A stretch of 64,000 nt of DNA, taken from NCBI GenBank assembly GCA_011634665.1, contig WAEK01000010.1, forward strand, positions 1,852,501 to 1,916,500, written 5' to 3'. Each line of letters begins with the position of its first letter. The stretch's first letter is position 1. This document shows positions 47,020-57,111 of the stretch, in pieces. A program made the position numbers and the translations under genes. Below the pieces are notes generated by a model. That model did not search any database. It worked only from the letters and a program-made list of their open reading frames with translations, and had not been told where the DNA came from. The DNA comes from Mortierella sp. BCC40632. Taxonomy: Eukaryota; Mortierellomycota; Mortierellomycetes; Mortierellales; Mortierellaceae.

Positions 47020-49566
47020 AAAGGGTATCTTGATGGCTTGATGGACCAAAAATGGCCGCCATATACTTACTGTAGCGACAAAATGAACAAAAAACACATG
47101 TCAAGTACTCTTTTTTGATAGCCGGATATTAGTCAATTATGACCTGAACCTGTACAATACCTATCCCTTCCATCTACCTTTTCTTATTACACACACTCTC
47201 TCCATTCGCTTCACTCTCTTTCACTCGCATTCTCTGGCTCTTGCACGCTATTTGTCCCACACTCCTATTGCTCTCATTCCTTTTGGTTCGAAATTCCGTA
47301 CCTTTTTTATGTCACTCTCCAATTATCTCTACTCTCATCTATGTCCCCTTCCTCACTCTTCTCGCCCCTTTCTCCTTTCCCTAGCGCGCTATCATTCCCC
47401 ACTTTCCAGCCTTTCTCTTTGTCCTCACGCAAGCTGCTTTTTTTCTTTCTATCTTTCTTCCTATCTTTTTCTTAAAATAAAGACGACCTAATGCCTCACA
47501 TCCTCATTTTCCCTGCAGACTACTATTATTGTCAATTCGTGCAGGATACAGTGGCCGAGATACTCTTGAGAGTAAAAAATGGAGGTGCGACTCCGAGCAA
47601 CCCAATAGGTCTGTCCAAGTGGACAGGACCGGGGGGAGGAGCGGGGAAGAGAGGCCGGTCGGCGATTGTTCAAAATAACCTAAATAGCGTACACTCGACT
47701 CCATATGTTACGTACGGGGGGGAAGGGAGGATATTCTCACGAAGCAACAAAGAAGAGCACTGGGTCGGGGATACACAGGGGGAGATTAGAGTCAAGAGTC
47801 CAGTTTTTTTTTTTTTTTTTTTTTTTTTCCAATGCATCTCTCCAGGCACACAACACACACACACCCTCTCCCCTCCTCTTTTCCTGAAGTTGATTGTTTG
47901 TCTCTCCGCTTGTCATACATTGGTGAGAGCCGGTTAAAAATAGGTTTGGCCCTTTCTCTATACCGTTGGGAAGGAGCTTTCCAAGACCACTCGAGACCCC
48001 TGGAGCTTTTTTTTGCATTGTTGCCTTTTTTTTTCTTTTTTTTTTTTTTTCCCTCCTTGACCCAGTTCCAGTATGCGGAGGAAACTGCACACAAGACAAA
48101 GAAACTGAGAGAGAAAGTAAGAAAAGAGAGAAAGGGGACAAAAAGAAATAAGGCATGCTGTGCAACAGAGAACAGAGAACAGAAAAAGGAACCTATTCTC
48201 GAATGAGCGCACGAGCTAAATCGAAACTGCTCAACGGTCCTCTTTTCCCGTTTGTAACTTTTTTTTTGAGCCTCTTCCTACCTCTCTTTCAACTCGAGTC
48301 CTTATCTTGTCCCTCGTGCCGATTGAAAGCGAGAGACGGAATAGGGATAGAAACAAGCCTACAGCCGTGGGCAGGTGGTTGCTGACCCGAGTTAAGTCAT
48401 AGTGTCGTCTGGGGACCCTTTTTTTCTTGTCTGTCGTAGATTGTACGTATCCTGCAACCGCTATGACGAGCAAGAATAAGGGGGTGGAGACAGGAAAGAA
48501 GAGTGAAGAAAATGAGGAGGGAGAGGGGAGGAGAAAGTCGGCTGTGTGTGTGTGAATGTGTGTGTGTTGTGTGGATTTTCAGAAATAGAAGAAATAGAAT
48601 TACAAAAGGTCTTGGCAACAGTCAGGCGAGGAGGGGAGAGGAAGGGCCTCTTACCCCATGTGCCTGAAAGTACGTTACACTTGCAGCGACCCGGGTTGGC
48701 TAGTTTTTAGCTAGTTGACTTAGTCTATTACCAACCAAATGGTAATAACAATAATAACAAATGATCCTAAAGCCGTTCATGCCTTACAAAACGTCTGGTT
48801 ACTGTGCCTGACCAGTCAAAAATGGAGACAGGGCGGTAAGGGCCCTCCTCAGAACAACAGGAGACTAAAGTAAGGCAGTGGAGAGGAGAGAATACCTTGG
48901 ACGAAGGAAAAAAAGGCGAGGTGGGGAAGAGGCGGGGACGGATTAGAATCCACCTTCACCAGCTTTTCCAGGTGGAGTATCGAAACGTCCGGATGGACGG
49001 GCGAAGGCGAGTCATTGGTATGGGCTGTCGCCATACCTCAAGGGTCGACGGCTGGTCAGAGGCTGATCGATATAGTTTTCCTGGTGTTCGCTGGGCTCGG
49101 CGGGGTTTGCTTTCCTCACGAGAGGCGAGGCTCGTCCAGGGCTCGTGGGCCAAGGACAGGTGAGGCATCTGTGTGTGGGTGTGCGCATCTGGACTGCCAG
49201 CCGTCCAGATGGCCACAGAGAGCATGGAGATTTAACCTACCAACCAGAGCTTGGCCAGTCGTCTCTGGGCGCCTATCGCTGGTCGTCTTCCCGCAGTCGC
49301 ATCTTGTCGTCCCTTTTGGTCGCGGGAGCCTAATCGTTGCAGAAGAGCGTCCCGTTGTTAATTTGCTGCGTGCCACCGCAGAAGAGGGCTCCTCTCTCCC
49401 TTTCTATGCCCTCGCCCTCCTGCGTGCACGTCCTGCGTTTCTGGATGCTCTATCGCCAACGGCTCTCTCCGCTATCGTATTGGCCCTGTTGTCCTATTCG
49501 TCCGCTCGGCCTTGCCCGTCCGATGTCCCCCATCCCCTCTTTCGAGCCAACGGTCGGATTTTTGTG
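47020..49566. other. intergenic between copper-fist gene and small wall protein gene
   Basis: About 2.5 kb. Copper-fist 3' flank, T runs near 47803 and 48009, a TG run near 48542, and a GC-rich stretch (49100-49530) just upstream of a TATA box. No recognisable coding sequence. Confidence 0.6.
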
Positions 49567-49574
49567 TATAAAAG
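49567..49574 (+). promoter_or_regulatory. TATA box
   Basis: TATAAAAG about 107 bp upstream of the ATG at 49681, followed by a CT/CA-rich leader. Fits a strongly expressed gene. Confidence 0.7.
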
Positions 49575-49680
49575 GTAGGCCCCCTGCTGGTTACCTTTCT
49601 CCTTCACTCTACTCCTCACTCATCTTCCAACAACAACTTTTCCCACCTCCACCCCCACTCAAAACTCTCACTCTTTCACC

Positions 49681-49989
49681 ATGAAGTTCCAGACCATCAT
49701 CGTTGCTGCCGCCATGGCCATTGCTGTCTCGGCTCAGGCCCCTGCCCCCTCCAACGGTACCACCACTGGCGCTTCCACCACTGGCGCCGCCACTGCCACC
49801 GGTAACTCCACTGCCACCGGCACTGCCACCGCCTCCCCCAGCGGCAACCAGACCAAGCCCACCGGCCCCGCTGGTAACAGCACCTCCTCCTCCCCCAAGC
49901 CCACCGCCACCGGTGCTGCTGGCTCCGTTGCTGCCAACGCCGTCCTCGCCATCGGCGCTGCCGGTCTCGCTGTTGCCCTCGGTCTCTAA
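49681..49989 (+). CDS. small secreted Ala/Thr/Ser-rich protein, predicted GPI-anchored
   Basis: 102 residues with no intron. Signal peptide at about 1-19 (MKFQTIIVAAAMAIAVSAQA). Middle part has many Thr/Ser/Pro/Ala and several N-x-S/T sites (SNGT, GNST, GNQT), so heavy glycosylation is likely. A C-terminal hydrophobic stretch (VAANAVLAIGAAGLAVALGL) follows small residues, as in GPI-anchor signals. Codons are almost all C-ending (GCC, ACC, TCC), unlike the long regulatory genes nearby, and a TATA box lies upstream. Together these suggest a very abundant cell-surface protein. No family with a known function is recognised. Confidence 0.85.
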   Translation: MKFQTIIVAAAMAIAVSAQAPAPSNGTTTGASTTGAATATGNSTATGTATASPSGNQTKPTGPAGNSTSSSPKPTATGAAGSVAANAVLAIGAAGLAVALGL

Positions 49990-52900
49990 GCAAGAACTCT
50001 CCAGTCAAGATGATAGAGCGTACGCGCAAGGATGAATACCCGTCGGAAGCATAAACAAGGAGCTAGTTAGACAAAGTCGCTTAACAGGCAGGCCTGTCCT
50101 ATCCAACACCCATCTTAATCCCTAATCAAAACTTTCCCCGTCTCTGTTCGCAGGAGCGGTGGATGGGGACGGCCCTAATATGAGGACGAGCATGGCTTAA
50201 TCCACCCTGCCTTTTCTTATGTGCCAAAGCATTTGCTTGTAATAATAAAAGAAGGGATTCCTTCCATGTTCCAATCATTTCCTATTTTTTGCTAAAAGTC
50301 CTGATGGACGTTCTTAACAATACATTCGCTTGGAATGTCAGGGTCTTTATTTTTTCTCATGGTTACTCCACGTTTGCTACGGAGGATTGTTCATTGGTAA
50401 TGATTTTAGTGGAGGTGAGGGTGCCAGGTTCTTTTTTACCCATTCCTTGTGAATCGGAACCAGTATGAATATGATATTATTTTTTGCCGAAGGAGGAGGG
50501 GGGAAGGGTAGAGTGGATGGAATGGAGGAGAGGCATTTTGCCCCTCATCGAACGGATTGTATTTTGGTCCGAGACCCGGATAGGCGGTCTGTGAAAACGG
50601 GCTGGGGAGCCGAGTTTTTTCAAAAAAAAAAAAAAAAAAAAATGCGCGCAGCATAATCAAAGTGAGCCCTGCTGGTTTGGGTGGATATGGGATAGGGAAC
50701 AGGCGGGAAAGTGAGATGGGGCAGTGAGATGGGGCAGTGTTTAGGTCTAAACAGACAACTGATAGCTGGCATCGCCAAGGGCTCAGACATGTGAGTCGGA
50801 CGGGCACCGAGCCTGGGCTGTTGGACGGGAGGACTCGACTGTCTGTGTCGCAGAAAAGATGAACGAGACTTCGACATTGTGACCCGAGTGGTGCGGGTAC
50901 CCTTCTTTTCTCCTTTCTCTTTGTTCTCTTCCCTTTCTCTCCCTCAGTTATGTGTCTGTTGGCAGTGCAATGAACGGTTTGTGATGGCGCTTGATCGACA
51001 GACAAAGACGCAACAACGACTTGTGTGTGCTCAACGGCTTCTCTAGGTCCAGTGGGGGTAAGATTTGTACGACAACGGACAGTCTTGCCCATTTCATTCC
51101 AGAAGCCTCGACTGTGGTTTCGATTGGTGGACAGACGTACCCCGGCAAAGATGGCTACATGAATAGGCCAAATAGTAAACAATAGGGTATTGTAAAGAAA
51201 AATGTATCTTTTTCCTCCCTGAATAAGTTTATGCAGAGTCGGCTTAGAAGAGCCGCCCGGCGGGAGAACATAGGCTGGGGGTCGTACGAACAAAGGGTGC
51301 ACGGCATGTGCTAAATGTAGCCTGCAGCTTGCTGCAGTTCAGGGCAGGGTGTCGAGACCTCATCATCCATGAGGAAATGAAGCCTACCTCAGAGGTATGA
51401 GAATGTTCGAAAAGAACGCTTGTCGAGGTTGTCGTCCAGGGGTTAGATATGAGTAATGGCTAAAAGTGTTGACTCGTAGCCTCGGTTAGAAACGACCAGT
51501 GTGAAATCTGACCCCTCCTCGCATTCAAGCACATCAATCGTCAATGCACCCGGCAAGAACATGGGTCCTAAGCCAACATCACATATCTAATCTCTGAAAG
51601 TAAAGACTACAGTTAAACTAGCAGTACCCTGGCTCACACTAGCGTGGTCATTGTTAGTGTCGTGTGCCTTGAGGTGACCAGTTTGGTCACCAAACCCTGC
51701 ACTTTGGCTGAAGTTATGCAGCAATGACAACACTCATACCCCTGCCCTTTTTTTAGGATGAAGAGGGCTTTAATCTTCTGATGACTACTATGCCTGACCA
51801 TTAGGTCAAGCCAAGAGAGTAGAGAAGAGATAACACAATCGCATACAAACGAGTATCGAAGGACCGGAAGCAATTCACCTCTTTTGTCAGTTCGGAGTCC
51901 CGTACCGACCGATATCTGTTTGGCAAATAGGCAAGACGTCCACGGTCTCAACCTAGTTTCGCGGGTGGAGTAGAAGGAAGGCCCCTGTCCCGCCACCCCA
52001 GGTCTCTCACAGGTCCCACTCCGACGGTCGAGAAACTTGTCTGGGACGGGAGGGAGATTCGGCATTCGGGAAAGGAACCCTCTGGAGGCGAAAGCAATCC
52101 TGCTCCTCTCTCCCAGAGTTGGTTGAGCCGAGGCAGAGGAGCCCGCAAACAGAGTGCGTGTAGGTGCGGGTGAAAAAGAACGAGAAAGACAGTGTGTGAG
52201 AGAGTATGTGTAAGAGTGTCATGATCGCACCACTGACTCTCATCGGTATGGCAGGCCATCTGTCTTTCTTTCCTGGAGAAGGGAACAAGATTGCTTGCTT
52301 AGAAGGCATGGTCCAACAATCTCAACCATCCAGAGCTGGATTCTGGACAAACGAAAACAAACGATGGCTGTGCTCGTGAATAGCTGATGGTCGAGGGCCT
52401 AGTCGTTGTCGATCTGTATTCTTGTAGCATACCCAGGGCCCTTCTCCTCTCGCCTCTTTCTCCCCGCCCATCTCAGACTGTACACGGGCACGTTCCCCAC
52501 ATATACAAATATACACCAGGAAGCGCTGAGCGCCTCTTTGTCCAAAGACCTCCTTCTTGTTCATAAATACAGTAAGGATCTCATCCACATTGTACGTGCT
52601 CCGCAGTACAAAGGGCCCAAGTCCGCCTCCAGAGTAGACGATTCTGTTCAGGGTCCTTGGACTCGGAGAGACATCGCCTCGCACAAGACAGTCAAGACAG
52701 CCACCCTTGACGGAGTCCTTTGCCTGTGGCTGGGCTTTGGTTGGATCGAGCAAAGCCTCTGCCCCCCTGTCTTTTACCCCTCTTTCTTCTCCTTATTCTT
52801 GGCAAATGGATTCAGAACACTGCCAGTATCCTCGGCACTAGTGTCAGGCACAATAGTTGCTCTATTATTGTTAGTCCAGAAAATACTGTTGCAATTACCG

Positions 52901-53619
52901 CTCAGCTAGGCACTGACTTCCTCCTTAACGTGCACACTTGTACATCAAAATAGTGAAAGTACAGTAATTAAAAATATGAGGAAAATAAAAAAAAAAGGTG
53001 CCGAGGAGGGCACCAAGAAGATAGAAAATGAGGTTTATCCGAGAGGGTTGATAGAGACACGTACAGCGAAAGTCAGAGCGCCCTCTCCCCTCTCCACACA
53101 GGCTAATTAATTATAGCGCCTATACTTATACCTATTCGACGTTCCTGAAATTAGAAAAATGCCCTGGCACTCGTAAGCCGGGCAAACGGACCACCAGGTG
53201 TTATCCTTTGCCGGGCAGTTGAGCACTCTGTCCTCTTGTCTGTCCACACGCCCCTGGGAGAACAAAAACAGAACAATGCTCTCTCCGCTGGGTCATCTGG
53301 ACCTTGTCCTGTCCATTTTTGTCCGACTTTGCCTTGCACCTCCTCTATTTTCTCTTTCTTTTTTTCCTTTCTCTCTCTTTTCTCTCCCTCTCTTTCTCTC
53401 TCTCTTTCTCTTTTTCTCTCTCTTTCTCTTTTTCTCTCCCGCCGCCCTTCGCTCAACGACCACGCCCCATTCCTTGCACGTTCGCCGAACGCATCCCACG
53501 CACCAATTCCCTCTTTCTTTTTCTCTCTTCTTCACCCTACATTATCTCACTAACGCCGCTTTCCCCCCCTTTCCATCCTCTTCCCTCATCCATACAACCA
53601 TCATACCCATCTGCTCACC
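49990..53619. other. intergenic between small wall protein and chitin deacetylase
   Basis: About 3.6 kb with no supportable gene. Contains the 3' UTR of the wall-protein gene (AATAATAAAAG near 50240), an A run near 50624, a perfect 7-bp inverted repeat at 51673-51691, and a CT-rich leader (53340-53440) before the chitin deacetylase. Less rich in microsatellites than other gaps, so decayed mobile DNA is possible, but none was identified. Confidence 0.55.
51673..51691. repeat. short perfect inverted repeat
   Basis: GGTGACC, a 5-base loop (AGTTT), then GGTCACC. No gene or terminator context explains it. Confidence 0.6.
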
Positions 53620-55435
53620 ATGGTCAAATTCGCCGTAACACTCGTTGCTGTTTCCCTCAGCCTAACCCTCTCTCTTGTCTCCGGTCATGGACTACATGAA
53701 CTTGAGAAGCGCGCCGCCGCTGGTCCCAGCTGCAAAGGCACCTATGCTCCCGTTGCTGCAGGCGCTTACCCAGCCATCGACTGCGTTCCCTTCACACAGG
53801 ATCCTCAGGTCCAGCAGTGGTTGAAGCTGGTCGACCTTACAAAAGTGCCAGTCTACCCACCCTCCGCCAATGGCGCCTGTCCAACAGACCCAGCTGCTCT
53901 TGCTGCTCTCCCCAAGGAGCGATGCTGGTGGACTTGCCAAAAGTGTGAAGCACCTGGTGATATCACGAGCTGCCCCACCCCCGGCAACTGGGGACTCACC
54001 TATGATGGTATGTAACTGTTATCTTTCATCCACACAGCCTGTCCTTATTTTTTCTTTTTTTTTTTTTTCCAAGCGGGGAAAAAGACAAAAAGGGCAGAAA
54101 GAATAGTGTGAAAGGGGCGAGGAAAGTCGAAGGGCTCAAAGACACAGCTCAAACTTCACGGATCCTATGCTCTCAACGCCTCTGAGTGTAGGAAAAAACG
54201 GCCTCTGCTCAGCTTCGGGCGCGACTCCTTTCCTCGACCTTTTTCTCCTTTCATGGCTTTTTTTTTGGTCTTTGGTCAGCAAGATTAGTACTTCGACTGA
54301 CAATGAGGATTCTTCACTGCCTTCCTGCGCACGTACTCGTACTTCATCTTTAGACGGCCCATCCCCCGACTCGCTTCGTCTCTACGATAACCTTCAGCAA
54401 CATAACCAAAAAGCGACGCTGTTCATTGTTGGCTCTCGAGCTATCAGTTACCCAGAGACTTTGAAGCGTGCTTACAATGACGGTCACCAGATTGCCATCC
54501 ACACCTGGTCGCATCCCTCGATGACCAGTCTGACGAACGAGCAAATCGTTGCAGAGCTCAAGTGGACTGAGAAGGCCATCTTTGACATTGTTGGCGTTAC
54601 CCCTCTCTACTGGCGTCCTCCTTTCGGTAAGTGTAGAGAAAAAGACAAGCCCAGGGACTGGTCTTTGCTTGTTTTTTAATTACCGAGACTAATTGAGCCC
54701 ACTCTTTGGACTTTCGCTTTAGGTGATGTCGACAACCGTGTTCGTGCCATTGCCACTCAATTGGGATACAAGACCTCCATCTGGACCCAAGGCTTTGACA
54801 CTGACGACGTAAGCAGTTGGAGTCTACCTTTTTCACCCCTTTTATGAAAGAGAAAGAGAAAAGCCAAGGACTGACTGAATGACCTTTTTTTTTGTGGTTG
54901 TTGATAGTGGAACATCCCAGGCAAGCAGGCTACTGCTGCCCAGGTCATCGATACCTTCAAGTCGTGGCTCCCCAAGATTGCAACCATGACCACAGGCTTT
55001 ATCGTCTTGCAACACGACTGTAAGTTTCTTGTGCTAGTCCTCTCTCCCCAATGCTAGAAAAATGAGGAATAGGCTCTAGACTCATGAGTGAATATGCTAA
55101 TCTCATTTTCTTACTTCTATCTCATAGTGTTTAAGGAGGAGGTTGATGTAGCCCTCACTGGTATTTTGCCAGTTGCTTATACTACCAAGGGCCTTTCCAT
55201 GCAGCCTATTGCCCAGTGCCTTAACGACGGCAAGCCATACAAGGAGGGTGCAGGCTCTTTCAAGCTCATCGCCTCAGGAGGCAATGGCAACAAGACCACT
55301 GGCAACGGCAGCAACGGCAACAACGGAACCACCATTGTCCATCCCAGCAGCGCAATGACTCTGTCCTCAGGATCGTCTTATTGGATCGCTGGAGCAGGAA
55401 GTGTTGTGGCCGTTGCTGTTGCAAACCTCTTCTAG
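53620..55435 (+). CDS. chitin deacetylase (CE4), secreted, predicted GPI-anchored
   Basis: Converts wall chitin to chitosan. Exons: 53620..54007, 54354..54626, 54723..54808, 54908..55019, 55128..55435; 388 residues. Signal peptide about 1-22, followed by a dibasic LEKR site that may be cut by a Kex2-type protease. The catalytic NodB-homology motifs are all present and mostly straddle exon joins: TYDDGP (Asp-Asp pair), HTWSH (metal-binding His-x3-His), RPPFGD, DTDDWN and IVLQHD. A Cys-rich lead segment (CWWTCQKCEAPGDITSCP) precedes the domain. After it come a Gly/Asn/Thr-rich linker and a hydrophobic C-terminus (YWIAGAGSVVAVAVANLF) typical of GPI attachment. Likely acts at the plasma membrane/wall. 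Confidence 0.95.
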
Positions 55436-55751
55436 ACTGCTTAGAAAAAATAGTGGGAAGGACAAATCAGTTTAGACTAATTTTGGCATATCATACTTGT
55501 ACTTCGACAAGAAAAAACGCATGAAACGGTTATAAACGAGCGAGTGACTCAAAAATAATAATAAAAAAAGTGCTAAAAGGAGAGTTGGAGCAGTTTGAGA
55601 ACACAGAGAGAGGCAAAATGTGGTGCTCCACACATTAATGCTCCACACCGGTTCTCTTTCCACTCCTCATTCACACTCTCGCACTACTCACCTCTATCTA
55701 TGTTCCCAATCACCACTCTCTTGTCCTTGCACTCCCCCCCCCCCGACCGCA

Positions 55752-56678
55752 ATGCCTAGCAATACCATGACCAACAACTACTTGACCTACTTTTGTCTTC
55801 TGGATGGAGAGGCACCTCCTATCGAGCTTTCTCTTGGGATTCATTCATCAGGTGAAACAGTAGATAGTCTCATCAAGTTCAAAAGGTCTCCTGGATTTGG
55901 TGATATTACTGCACGCAAGCTTGTCTTGTGATCCTTCCTAATCTCAATTATAGAGAAAGGCGCATCCGGTTCGACCAAATCACTGTTGACAAGAAGAGAC
56001 TTAATGCAGTAACTCGTCTATTTAAAGTGCTTCTTGAAAAAGCTGCCTAAAGAGACAATTCATGCCATTGCCTAATGACCTCCACTAGCTGTGGGAGGTG
56101 CTAGTTTTGGGAAACTCTATTTGATTTATTTACTAAGCTTGCTGCGAGCGACTAGCTTGAACATTCTGCCTACATTTGATCAGCTCAAACACACCAACCT
56201 CTACCGTATTACGCCCAGATACTCCAACCCTTGGTGAGTATAATAACGATTGACGATACGCTAGTATTATCCTATAGTGGCCTTCGACCACCTCGTATCT
56301 ACCTATTACATGCGATCTCAAGTTGGATGCTGAGAAACTCATCCCAGACATCAGCATGCCTTCAAAGCTAATATCAAAAAGGCAAAAGAAGAAAGCAATG
56401 GAATGGAGTTATACTCTACTATTTTTACTCAACCAATGTCGGTAACTAGGGGTTCCTAGGATGGACTAAATGAGACCTACACCTCTTGTGTGTGTAAGTC
56501 TCTACTAGATAATGAGTCAGGTCAGGCATTTGATGATAGTATTCTGCAAAAGGCAATCGGTGAACTTTCCGACAAATTTGTAGGGCGCCACCGTCTCTGG
56601 ATAGTGGCAGTATTAAGTCGGAATGTTATCAAAGATGAAAACAAAACAGCGCTGGGCCAAGTCATCTTCTTTCTATAG
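55752..56678 (+). pseudogene. decayed Crinkler (CRN)-like gene
   Basis: The N-terminal part, from ATG 55752, reads YLTYFCLLDGEAPPIELS, then VDSLIKFKRSPGFGDITARK and LVL, resembling the ubiquitin-like N-terminal domain of Crinkler proteins. A TGA at 55929 interrupts it where relatives usually have Trp. Downstream, on shifting frames, are further recognisable blocks: KKRLNAVTRLFKVL (about 55991), LKKLPKETIHAIA (about 56035), a Walker-A-like GGASFGK (56094-56114), and a block ending at 56678 containing AFDDSILQKAIGELSDKFVG. Several stops and at least one frame change separate them. A wholly intron-based rescue is not excluded but looks unlikely. Family assignment is from memory of related fungal sequences. 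Confidence 0.6.
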
Positions 56679-57111
56679 GAGAGAATTCCCGAGAGAAACA
56701 AGCATGATTCATGGAACTCCAAGGAAATTGACTAGCGTGGTTTAGTAAATAGAAATCAGTCCTCCTGGTATGATCTGGATGGTATAAAGAGTAGGATGAG
56801 CGTATGCTATATTTTCTTATCCAGTAGCCCCTCAGGTGTATTAACTAACGACTTGCTTTGAGAACCCAGCCTTTAGTCTGGAGCAGGTCTACTCGATTGC
56901 ACCTTAGGATGGCCATACCTCCAGACATTTTGATATGGAGCCAAATGTAGGGTCGCACCCAACCTCCCCTCCCCATCCAGTGGGGGACTCGGCACGTGGA
57001 TAGGAATCCTGCCAACAAAGCCACAGGCAGTTAGACGTTGTCCACCGAATGGAGGAAAGGAGCGCAAGCGTTGCATTCTTCCTCTGTGCAGCTTTGCTAG
57101 ACCTCTCGAAA
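56679..57111. other. region between Crinkler-like relic and MIOS gene
   Basis: May hold further decayed remains of the relic up to about 56850, then the MIOS promoter. No intact gene. Confidence 0.5.

Noticed and set aside
50436..51302. 288-codon minus-strand open frame
   Set aside because: Contains a Phe run from poly-A and no domain or signal; composition resembles non-coding DNA.
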